This document shows, piece by piece, positions 1 through 5,618 of a DNA stretch of 12,043 bases (positions are counted from its first letter, which is position 1; each line of letters starts with the position of its first letter). A program made the position numbers and the translations under genes. The stretch covers positions 1-12,043 of the forward strand of contig CALBJM010000209.1 of the NCBI GenBank assembly GCA_937893225.1, written 5' to 3'. This DNA is from an uncultured Erysipelotrichaceae bacterium. GTDB taxonomy: Bacteria; Bacillota_I; Bacilli_A; Erysipelotrichales; Erysipelotrichaceae. Below the pieces are notes generated by a model, which had not been told where the DNA came from, searched no databases, and was given only the letters and a program-made list of their open reading frames with translations.

Positions 1-207
1 GATTTTGCAACGATCTGTAATAACGTCACTCTTTAATGTTGAAGCAATATTAGAATCACCCAAATCTATATTGTAAACAGGAAGACTCCCTTTTACTGGA
101 TCATCTGCCTTAACAGAAGTATTGACTGAAGCAGCCATAATTGCTCCCGCCGCTAACATTGGCAAGATGAATCTAAATGTCTTTTTTACTTTCATATTTT
201 TTTGCAT
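1..207 (-). CDS. Exported protein of unknown function, N-terminal part (cut by window edge)
   Basis: An open frame of 69 codons runs from the ATG at 207-205 to base 1 without a stop, so the C-terminal part lies outside the window. The start MQKNMKVKKTFRFILPMLAA is a typical signal peptide: a basic n-region (about residues 4-12), then a hydrophobic stretch (about 13-28). A likely signal peptidase I site follows residue 34 (V-K-A before D-D). The mature part seen is polar (residues 35-69), has one Cys near the edge and shows no domain I recognise. A second in-frame ATG at 195-193 (MKVKK...) is possible. Neither start has a clear SD, and a promoter at 242-214 would start the mRNA at the first ATG. 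The gene diverges from dtd. Export is well supported; function is unknown. Confidence 0.72.
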   Translation of the reverse strand, partial: MQKNMKVKKTFRFILPMLAAGAIMAASVNTSVKADDPVKGSLPVYNIDLGDSNIASTLKSDVITDRCKI

Positions 208-213
208 ACTAAA

Positions 214-242
214 ATGTTAACAAATTATTAAGTTTTTCTCAA
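214..242 (-). promoter_or_regulatory. Promoter of the exported-protein gene, predicted leaderless
   Basis: On the minus strand TTGAGA (242-237), a 17-base spacer and TAACAT (219-214) form a good sigma-A-like promoter. Only six bases (213-208) separate the -10 box from the ATG at 207, so transcription would begin at or next to the start codon. This agrees with the missing SD. The start site is inferred from spacing only. Confidence 0.5.
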
Positions 243-248
243 ATCTAT

Positions 249-263
249 ATGTGATTTTCACAT
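249..263. promoter_or_regulatory. Operator-like palindrome ATGTGA-TTT-TCACAT
   Basis: A perfect 6-bp inverted repeat with a 3-base spacer lies just upstream of the -35 box of the exported-protein gene. The half-site resembles those of Crp/Fnr-family regulators (TGTGA), but the 3-base spacer is shorter than the usual 6. The regulator is unknown. Confidence 0.35.
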
Positions 264-276
264 GCATTTCCCATAT

Positions 277-290
277 TGTAAGCGGTTACA
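277..290. promoter_or_regulatory. Catabolite-responsive element (cre), CcpA-type
   Basis: TGTAAGCGGTTACA fits every fixed position of the TGWNANCGNTNWCA consensus on both strands. It lies between the divergent exported-protein and dtd promoters, upstream of both -35 regions (centre about 65-76 bases from either predicted start). In CcpA-controlled genes that upstream placement is more often linked to activation than to roadblock repression; its effect here is inference. Confidence 0.6.
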
Positions 291-311
291 GTGACTAAGT
301 TTCACTTTTCT

Positions 312-341
312 GTCACATTTGTGAACAAATTGTTATAAAAT
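312..341 (+). promoter_or_regulatory. dtd promoter with an overlapping TCACA/TGTGA palindrome
   Basis: TAAAAT (336-341) with a partial -35 GTCACA (312-317, 18-base spacer) precedes dtd. The overlapping hexamer TATAAA (334-339) also has an extended -10 TG at 331-332. Either choice starts the mRNA within a few bases of the ATG at 349, and no SD is visible. A palindrome TCACA-TT-TGTGA (313-324) covers the -35 region, so a bound regulator would block the promoter. Confidence 0.4.
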
Positions 342-348
342 TTATGAC

Positions 349-804
349 ATGAAATTGATAGTACAAAGAGTAAAATATGCATCTGTCACAATTGACGGAA
401 AGGTACACGGGAAAATTGATCAGGGATACATGATTCTTGTGGGTATTCAAAATGAAGACACAAGGGAAATTGTAGAAAAGATGGCTAATAAAATAGCAAA
501 ATTGAGAATTTTTACGGATGAAGAGGATAAGATGAATCTTGATCTACATCAAGTGAATGGTTCTATTTTATCAATTTCTCAATTTACTTTATATGCTGAT
601 TGTCATAAAGGAAATCGTCCTTCGTTTTCTCATGCAGGGAAACCTGATATTGCTAAACCTTTATATCTTTATTTTAATGATTGTCTTAGAAAAGATGGAT
701 TTTGTGTTGAAGAAGGTATCTTTGGGGCTGATATGAAGGTTGAATTGTTGAATGATGGTCCTGTCACGATTATATTAGATAGTGATGTGGATATACGTCA
801 TTAG
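349..804 (+). CDS. dtd: D-aminoacyl-tRNA deacylase
   Basis: Dtd hydrolyses D-amino acids (and mischarged Gly) from tRNA in the cytoplasm, protecting translation from wrong-handed residues. The 151 residues cover the full family length. The N-terminus has the family pattern I-V-Q-R-V..A-S-V-T. Both active-site signatures are present: SQFTLYAD (residues 77-84) and NDGPVT (135-140), the latter holding the Gly-Pro motif that enforces chirality in the partner subunit of the dimer. R-I-F-T-D..K-M-N-L (53-64) and K-G-N-R-P-S-F (87-93) are also typical. The ATG at 349 gives the normal N-terminus but has no SD, so initiation may be leaderless. The stop overlaps the SD of folD, which suggests coupled translation. 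In many Firmicutes dtd lies next to relA; here it heads a different operon. Confidence 0.95.
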   Translation: MKLIVQRVKYASVTIDGKVHGKIDQGYMILVGIQNEDTREIVEKMANKIAKLRIFTDEEDKMNLDLHQVNGSILSISQFTLYADCHKGNRPSFSHAGKPDIAKPLYLYFNDCLRKDGFCVEEGIFGADMKVELLNDGPVTIILDSDVDIRH

Positions 805-813
805 GAGGTCTCT

Positions 814-1674
814 ATGGCTACGATTATTTACGGAAGTGAACTTTCTAAAGAAATACGCGAGGAGATGCGCTTGAAACTGCAATTTTTTCGGAATAATGGG
901 ATGCGCATGCCTTGCTTAGCTGTTGTTCTAGTTGGAGATAATCCAGCATCTATTTCTTATGTGAAAGGAAAACAAAAAGCGTGTGCTAGCATTGGCATGG
1001 ATAGTTTGGAAGTTGTCATGGATGCTTCAGTAAAGCAAGATACTTTAAATGAAAAATTAAAAGAATTATCTATGAATCCACACGTGGATGGCATACTTTT
1101 ACAATTGCCTTTACCAAATGGACTTTCTGAAGATGCAGCAATTGCAAATATTATTCCAGAAAAGGATGTAGATGGATTAACTCCGTCGAATTTTGGACGA
1201 TTATTTCTTGGACAACCTTGTTTTACGCCATGTACACCAAGTGGCATAATGGAATTGTTGAAGCGTATGAATTGTGATCCCAATGGAAAGCATGCGGTTG
1301 TTGTTGGAAGAAGTAAGCTTGTAGGAACACCAGTCGCGCGTTTGCTGCAAAATGCGAACGCAACCGTGACGATTTGCCACTCACACACAAAAAATTTACG
1401 AGATATGACTAAACAAGCAGATATTCTTATTGCTGCAGTTGGTAAAGCAAATTTATTTGATGAAACATATATTAAGAAAGATGCATATGTCATAGATGTT
1501 GGCGTCAATCGTCTCGAAAACGGGAACTTATGCGGTGATGTGGACTTTGAACGTGTCAAAGATGTTTGCAAAGCAATTACACCAGTACCTAAAGGGGTTG
1601 GACCTATGACAATTACGATGCTATTGAAAAATACGATTATGGCATATGAAAGAGGAGTGAATTATGGTGAGTGA
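814..1674 (+). CDS. folD: Bifunctional methylenetetrahydrofolate dehydrogenase/methenyltetrahydrofolate cyclohydrolase
   Basis: FolD interconverts 5,10-methylene-THF and 10-formyl-THF using NADP, supplying one-carbon units for purines and for formyl-Met-tRNA. The 286-residue length is standard. Visible signatures are S-Y-V-K-G-K-Q-K (48-55) with catalytic Lys53, L-L-Q-L-P-L-P (95-101), P-E-K-D-V-D-G (115-121), the dinucleotide-binding V-V-G-R-S-K-L-V-G (163-171), and T-P-V-P-K-G-V-G-P-M-T (256-266). The SD TAGGAGGT (802-809) includes the dtd stop codon. The last 11 bases overlap the next gene, so dtd, folD and the DUF951 gene are very likely one transcript. A long antisense frame inside it is a shadow. 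Confidence 0.96.
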   Translation: MATIIYGSELSKEIREEMRLKLQFFRNNGMRMPCLAVVLVGDNPASISYVKGKQKACASIGMDSLEVVMDASVKQDTLNEKLKELSMNPHVDGILLQLPLPNGLSEDAAIANIIPEKDVDGLTPSNFGRLFLGQPCFTPCTPSGIMELLKRMNCDPNGKHAVVVGRSKLVGTPVARLLQNANATVTICHSHTKNLRDMTKQADILIAAVGKANLFDETYIKKDAYVIDVGVNRLENGNLCGDVDFERVKDVCKAITPVPKGVGPMTITMLLKNTIMAYERGVNYGE

Positions 1675-1864
1675 GTATGGCTTGAATGATATTGTCGAAA
1701 TGAAGAAAGAACATCCATGTCATAAAAGCAAATATTGGAAAATTATACGTGTTGGCGCAGATATAAAAATAAAATGCATGGGTTGTGGGAATGTGATTAT
1801 GTTCCCTAGACATGAATTTGAGCGTAAAATGAAAAAGGTTGTGGAAAAAGCTCCACAAGAATAA
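1664..1864 (+). CDS. DUF951-family small protein
   Basis: A 66-residue cytoplasmic protein of the DUF951 family (B. subtilis YyzM-like), commonly found next to ychF in Firmicutes; its function is not established. The family core is visible as D-I-V-E-M-K-K-E-H-P-C (9-19), W-K-I-I-R-V-G-A-D-I-K-I-K-C-M-G-C-G (25-42) and P-R-H-E-F (48-52). Three cysteines (19, 38, 41) including a C-x-x-C pair, with a nearby His, suggest metal binding, but this is inference. The start overlaps the folD end by 11 bases and has a good SD (AGAGGAG, 1651-1657, six-base spacing), so translation is probably coupled to folD. The C-terminus is short and basic. Confidence 0.88.
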   Translation: MVSEYGLNDIVEMKKEHPCHKSKYWKIIRVGADIKIKCMGCGNVIMFPRHEFERKMKKVVEKAPQE

Positions 1865-1884
1865 AAGAAGGGAAGTATATTTAA

Positions 1885-2985
1885 ATGTCATTAACAGCAG
1901 GAATCGTAGGATTGCCTAATGTAGGGAAATCTACGTTATTTAACGCAATTACAAATAGCCAAGTATTGGCTGAAAATTATCCATTCGCAACTATTGCGCC
2001 TAATGTTGGCGTTGTAGAAGTACCAGATTATCGCATGGATGATTTTGTAAATGCTTTTCATCCAAAGAAAACAATTTATACAACATTTGAGTTCACAGAT
2101 ATTGCTGGACTGGTCAAGGGTGCTTCAAAGGGAGAAGGTCTTGGTAACCAATTTTTAGGAAATATTCGACAAACAGATGCAATTATTCATGTTGTTAGAT
2201 GCTTTGATGATGCAAACATTGAACATGTAGAAGGGTCTGTTGATCCAGTGAGAGATATTGAAGAAATCAATCTGGAGTTAGCTATTGCAGATTTAGATTC
2301 TGTTGAAAATAGAATTGGTAGAATTGCAAAGAAGGCACAAACAAAAGATAAAGAAGCAATGAAAGAAATGGATACTTTGACAAAGTTCAAAAATCAACTT
2401 CTTGAAGGAAAGGCAGTAAGACTATTAGATCTAGATGAAAATGATTTGGAAATCATGAAGAATTATGGTTTACTTACTGCTAAGCCAGTTATTTATGTTG
2501 CTAATATGTCAGATGAAGATATCAATGATCCAGAAAGCAATCCATATTATCAATCTGTTAAAAAATTGGCTGAAAGTGAAGGAAGTGAAGTCATTGCAAT
2601 CTGTGCAAAGATGGAAGAAGAACTATCTGGATTAGATAAAGAAGAAAAGCAAGCATTTTTAGATGATTTAGGCATAAAAGAATCTGGTTTGGATCAAATT
2701 ATCCAAGCTGCATATCATTTACTTGGTTTACGTACATTTTTTACAGTTGGTGAACCAGAATGTCGCGCTTGGACATTCCATGAAGGTATGAAAGCTCCTC
2801 AGTGTGCGGGCGTAATTCACACAGATTTTGAAAAGGGCTTCATTCGTGCAGAAGTATATAGTTATGAAGATTTTATGAAATATGGCAGTGAAAAAGCATT
2901 GAAAGAAGCTGGAAAACTTCGTGTTGAAGGCAAAGAATATGTTATGCAAGATGGAGATGTTGTATTCTTCAGATTTAATGTTTAA
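1885..2985 (+). CDS. ychF: Redox-regulated ATPase YchF (Obg-family P-loop protein)
   Basis: YchF/OLA1 binds ribosomes and prefers ATP to GTP; it is linked to translation and stress responses. The 366 residues match the family. The P-loop is G-L-P-N-V-G-K-S-T (9-17), switch II is D-I-A-G-L-V (72-77), and N-M-S-D (207-210) replaces the classical N-K-x-D, in keeping with altered nucleotide choice. The stretch K-G-A-S-K-G-E-G-L-G-N-Q-F-L (78-91) is diagnostic. A helical insert (about 130-200) and a C-terminal TGS domain (about 280-366) complete it. The SD is AAGGG (1868-1872), 20 bases behind the DUF951 stop, so it is probably co-transcribed with the genes before it. Confidence 0.97.
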   Translation: MSLTAGIVGLPNVGKSTLFNAITNSQVLAENYPFATIAPNVGVVEVPDYRMDDFVNAFHPKKTIYTTFEFTDIAGLVKGASKGEGLGNQFLGNIRQTDAIIHVVRCFDDANIEHVEGSVDPVRDIEEINLELAIADLDSVENRIGRIAKKAQTKDKEAMKEMDTLTKFKNQLLEGKAVRLLDLDENDLEIMKNYGLLTAKPVIYVANMSDEDINDPESNPYYQSVKKLAESEGSEVIAICAKMEEELSGLDKEEKQAFLDDLGIKESGLDQIIQAAYHLLGLRTFFTVGEPECRAWTFHEGMKAPQCAGVIHTDFEKGFIRAEVYSYEDFMKYGSEKALKEAGKLRVEGKEYVMQDGDVVFFRFNV

Positions 2986-3025
2986 AGTTTTGTGGTAATA
3001 TAATAATAGATTTGGAGGTTACTAT

Positions 3026-3349
3026 ATGAAACTAGTATTAGCAATTGTTTCTAACGATGATGCTTCTGCCGTTACATCAGCTTTGACAAAGAATAATTTC
3101 TATATGACACGTCTTTCAACTACAGGTGGATTCTTGAGAGCAGGAAATACAACTCTCATTGTTGGTACAGATGATGACTTGGTAGATAAGTGTATTGATG
3201 TTATTGGCTCAGAAGCTAAAAGACGTACGGAAATCGTTCCATCTACAGCTAGTTATGATATTGGTCGCTATGCTTCTTTCCCTGTTGAAGTGCAGGTAGG
3301 TGGGGCTACGATCTTCGTTCTTGATGTAGACCAATTTAAGAAACTTTAA
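3026..3349 (+). CDS. darA: Cyclic-di-AMP receptor, PII-like (DarA/PstA)
   Basis: DarA/PstA is a trimeric PII-like protein that binds the second messenger c-di-AMP; its downstream partner is not well defined. The 107 residues match the family, with the ligand-binding signature N-F-Y-M-T-R-L-S-T-T-G-G-F-L-R-A-G-N-T-T (24-43). The C-terminal strand V-G-G-A-T-I-F-V-L-D (91-100) is also typical. The SD TTGGAGGT (3011-3018) is well placed. The 40-base gap after ychF holds a TATAAT (2999-3004) with no clear -35, so a private promoter is possible but weak. A terminator follows at 3357-3379. c-di-AMP control commonly concerns cell wall and osmotic balance; nothing in the window shows the target. Confidence 0.95.
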   Translation: MKLVLAIVSNDDASAVTSALTKNNFYMTRLSTTGGFLRAGNTTLIVGTDDDLVDKCIDVIGSEAKRRTEIVPSTASYDIGRYASFPVEVQVGGATIFVLDVDQFKKL

Positions 3350-3356
3350 AAAGGAG

Positions 3357-3379
3357 AAAGCAGGTTTTCCTGCTTTTTT
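3357..3379 (+). terminator. Intrinsic terminator after darA
   Basis: Stem AAAGCAGG/CCTGCTTT (3357-3364 and 3369-3376) with loop TTTT, followed by a T-run to 3379. It ends the dtd-darA unit. It begins directly after an SD-like AAGGAG (3351-3356) and ends seven bases before the next start codon, so the following gene depends on read-through or on an unseen promoter. Confidence 0.85.
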
Positions 3380-3385
3380 AATAGT

Positions 3386-3892
3386 ATGAAAATTTGTCGT
3401 GCAAAAGAAGAAAATATAGATGCAATTGTGAAAATTATGGATGAAGCTAAGCAATATTTTAAAGTACATGATATTCCGCAATGGCAAAATGAAAATGGGT
3501 ACCCAAATGCAGAAGATGTAGAAGGGGACATAGATAAATGTGGTGCTTGGATCATACAAGATGAAAGGCAAGTTGTCGGATATTCTTTTATTGATGTATA
3601 TCAAGATCCAAATTATGCGTATATAGAAGGAAAATGGCTCAATGATTCATCTTATGTTGTCATACATAGAACGTGTGTGGAAAATGCATATAAGGGAAAA
3701 AACATTGCTTCACATTTTATTGAGAAAGCCAAAGACATTTGCAAAGAAAAGAATGTGCATAATATTCGTGTAGACACGCATGAAAAGAATATTTCTATGC
3801 AGCATCTATTGGGAAAAAACGGGTTTGTGAAAGTGGGTATTATCTATGTTGAAGATGGTTCACCACGATATGCCTATCAACTAGTTATATAA
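3386..3892 (+). CDS. GNAT-family N-acetyltransferase
   Basis: A 168-residue cytoplasmic GNAT enzyme, expected to transfer an acetyl group from acetyl-CoA to an amine; the substrate cannot be read from sequence. The N-terminus (M-K-I-C-R-A-K-E-E-N-I-D-A-I) is the usual GNAT opening. Motif A is V-E-N-A-Y-K-G-K-N-I-A-S-H-F (98-111), where K-G-K-N-I-A replaces the common R/Q-G-K-G-I-G. Motif B is N-I-S-M-Q-H-L-L-G-K-N-G-F (135-147). The W-Q-N-E-N-G-Y-P segment (33-40) occurs in a small Firmicute GNAT subgroup. There is no SD in the nine bases after the terminator hairpin, and the only candidate (3351-3356) lies on the other side of it. The stop codon falls inside the terminator shared with cca. 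Confidence 0.88.
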   Translation: MKICRAKEENIDAIVKIMDEAKQYFKVHDIPQWQNENGYPNAEDVEGDIDKCGAWIIQDERQVVGYSFIDVYQDPNYAYIEGKWLNDSSYVVIHRTCVENAYKGKNIASHFIEKAKDICKEKNVHNIRVDTHEKNISMQHLLGKNGFVKVGIIYVEDGSPRYAYQLVI

Positions 3893-3920
3893 AAAAGCTG
3901 CTTTACGAGGCAGCTTTTTT
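3891..3920. terminator. Bidirectional terminator between the GNAT gene and cca
   Basis: Stem AAAAAAGCTGC (3891-3901) and GCAGCTTTTTT (3910-3920), 11 bp and perfect, with an eight-base loop. It has a T-run in both directions. It contains the stop codon of the GNAT gene (3890-3892, overlapping the 5' arm) and that of cca (3905-3903, in the loop), so one hairpin closes both convergent genes. Confidence 0.9.
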
Positions 3921-5096
3921 AAGATATGCGATAAGTTCTTCTTTGTTATTTGCTACTTTATCTTCAATGACACTATTTAACAAATACTGTAGATTTTCAG
4001 AAATTGCTTTACCAGTATAGCCTAAGGCTAACATGTCTTTTCCATTGAGTGATAATTGTGAAAGTGAATAACAATCTTTATTCGTAATAATAGAATGATA
4101 CAAAGCATAACTCGCAGGATATTTTTTTCGATCCATAGCTTCTCTATATTGTAGATATGTCTCAAAAGAAATCGTCAATGAATTTAATAAATGTCGAATT
4201 TCAACTCTTGTGGAAATTGGTGCCTTTCTATGATCTATCATTTGCATGACTGTGTTGATTTCTTTATTTGCATATTTTAATTGTTTTAAAACACTTTTTG
4301 GATCGTAAAAAGCGGGACAAGACAAGATAATTGCTAGACGAACATAGACATCTTCATTAGAAACAGCGAGCTGCTGCAGTAAAACGTCCCAATCTTCTTT
4401 AATGTTATTTAACTCTTTTAGAAATACAGCAAATACTTTACGATATGGGTAAAACAATGGCAAAAAGCCTGGACCTTTTAAAAATTTTGTAAATTCTTCT
4501 TGAATGCGTTCCATAGAAACATAAGAAAGTGTGTCTTTCTTAGCGAGTATTGCTTCTGATGTGTGGTATTCAATCGAAAAATTTAATTGAGAAGCAAAAC
4601 GTATTGCACGAAGAATACGCAATGCATCTTCTTCAAAGCGTTGTTTAGGATTCCCAATACAACGAATGATTTTGTTGTCTAAGTCTTGTTTTCCGTCAAA
4701 GAAGTCTAAGATGCCAGTATTTTGCGAATAACAAAAAGCATTGATCGTAAAGTCTCTGCGTGCACAATCATCTTGGAGCGTTGTTGTGAAAATAACTTCG
4801 TCTGGATGACGATGATCTTTGTATTCTGCATCTTTTCGATAGGTTGTTATTTCAACAGGAATATGATTGGAAATGATTGTAACAGTGCCGTGTTGAAGAC
4901 CAGTATCAATCGTATGGTACGATTGAAATACGCTTTTTGTTTCTTCTGGTAGAGCATTTGTTGTTAGATCATAGTCATTTACAGGCATATTTAACAAAAT
5001 TGAACGAATAGCACCACCTACAACAAAGCATTCGTATCCATTTTCATTCAATTTTTTCATTAATGTTGCAACATATTCAGGAATTTTTATTAGCAT
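3903..5096 (-). CDS. cca: CCA tRNA nucleotidyltransferase (class II)
   Basis: Cca adds or repairs the 3'-CCA end of tRNAs from CTP and ATP. It belongs to the poly(A) polymerase/class II group. Numbering from this start: G-G-A-I-R-S (27-32) and the metal-binding D-Y-D (41-43) form motif A; R-R-D-F-T-I-N-A (113-120), the template-like E-E-D-A-L-R..R-A-I-R-F (155-167) and E-R-I-Q-E-E-F (196-202) follow. The usual Asp after G-G-x-V-R is Ser here. The frame could also open at 5126, adding ten residues, but MLIKIPEYV looks like the family N-terminus. A TATAAT box (5108-5103) lies six bases upstream of this ATG, which implies leaderless initiation here and would leave the 5126 ATG outside the mRNA. 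Length is 397 residues. It diverges from ispF. Confidence 0.93.
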   Translation of the reverse strand: MLIKIPEYVATLMKKLNENGYECFVVGGAIRSILLNMPVNDYDLTTNALPEETKSVFQSYHTIDTGLQHGTVTIISNHIPVEITTYRKDAEYKDHRHPDEVIFTTTLQDDCARRDFTINAFCYSQNTGILDFFDGKQDLDNKIIRCIGNPKQRFEEDALRILRAIRFASQLNFSIEYHTSEAILAKKDTLSYVSMERIQEEFTKFLKGPGFLPLFYPYRKVFAVFLKELNNIKEDWDVLLQQLAVSNEDVYVRLAIILSCPAFYDPKSVLKQLKYANKEINTVMQMIDHRKAPISTRVEIRHLLNSLTISFETYLQYREAMDRKKYPASYALYHSIITNKDCYSLSQLSLNGKDMLALGYTGKAISENLQYLLNSVIEDKVANNKEELIAYLKKAAS

Positions 5097-5126
5097 ATCA
5101 TTATTATACTGTAAAATGATAATCAT
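5090..5126. promoter_or_regulatory. Overlapping divergent promoters of cca and ispF with a central palindrome
   Basis: On the minus strand TATAAT (5108-5103) serves cca, with no good -35. On the plus strand TTAGCA (5090-5095), a 16-base spacer and TAAAAT (5112-5117) could serve ispF. The -10 boxes almost touch, so the two transcripts should interfere. A palindrome ATGAT-A-ATCAT (5116-5126) covers the ispF start region and resembles the core of Fur-type boxes; a metal-responsive role is speculative. Confidence 0.35.
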
Positions 5127-5143
5127 AGTGGAGATATAAAATT

Positions 5144-5617
5144 ATGAGAATTGGACAAAGTACAGATATTCATCAACTTGCTGAAGGAAGAAAGTTAGTT
5201 TTAGGTGGTGTAGAAATACCACATACAAAAGGTTTAGTAGGGCATTCTGATGCGGATGCGCTGACACATGCGGTTGCAGAAGCAATTTTAGGTGCTCTAG
5301 CTTTAGGGGATTTAGGAAAATGGTTTCCAGATACGGATGAGAAATGGAAAGGTGTAAATTCACAAATCATTTTAAAAGAAGTTTCACGTATGATGGATGC
5401 ACATGGATATAAAATTGGAAATGTGGATTCATTGATTATGATTGAAAAGCCAAAAATGGCACCATATATTCAACAGATGAGAGCAAATTTTGCGGAAGCT
5501 TTGCATTGTTCAATAGATCAAATTAGTGTAAAAGCTACACGTGGTGAAAAAATGGGATTTGTTGGTAGAGAAGAAGGTGTACAAGCTTTTGCGGTAGTGC
5601 TGTTAGAGGAAAAATAA
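5144..5617 (+). CDS. ispF: 2-C-methyl-D-erythritol 2,4-cyclodiphosphate synthase
   Basis: IspF makes MEcPP from CDP-ME-2-phosphate, a late step of the MEP isoprenoid pathway; it acts as a trimer in the cytoplasm with a divalent metal. The 157 residues match the family. Metal ligands are visible as D8 and H10 (T-D-I-H) and H42 (in the D-A-L-T-H-A segment). G-H-S-D-A-D-A-L (33-40), L-G-D-L-G-K-W-F-P-D-T-D (54-65) and G-F-V-G-R-E-E-G (138-145) are family blocks. The usual A-T-T-x-E-K motif reads A-T-R-G-E-K (131-136), a mild departure near the nucleotide site. The SD TGGAG (5129-5133) is well placed. It heads a tight unit with the HD and DUF1934 genes; the adjacent metabolic steps are not in the window. 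Confidence 0.95.
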   Translation: MRIGQSTDIHQLAEGRKLVLGGVEIPHTKGLVGHSDADALTHAVAEAILGALALGDLGKWFPDTDEKWKGVNSQIILKEVSRMMDAHGYKIGNVDSLIMIEKPKMAPYIQQMRANFAEALHCSIDQISVKATRGEKMGFVGREEGVQAFAVVLLEEK

Positions 5618-5618
5618 T

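Noticed and set aside
957..1571. Long antisense frame of 204 codons inside folD
   Set aside because: It lies wholly within a confidently assigned gene, has no SD or promoter, and its composition is what the reverse complement of folD codons would give.
2999..3004. Private promoter for darA (TATAAT)
   Set aside because: There is no -35 match at workable spacing and no extended -10; the box may be chance in AT-rich DNA, so it is only mentioned under darA.
3209..3604. Minus-strand frame of 131 codons across darA, its terminator and the GNAT gene
   Set aside because: It crosses two confident genes and a terminator, is rich in Phe/Ile/Tyr as shadow frames of AT-rich genes are, and resembles no family.
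5097..5126. N-terminal extension of cca from the ATG at 5126
   Set aside because: It has no SD, would add ten residues not typical of the family, and places the TATAAT box inside the coding region.
5142..5370. Minus-strand frames within ispF
   Set aside because: They overlap the catalytic N-terminal coding region of ispF and show no independent start signals.
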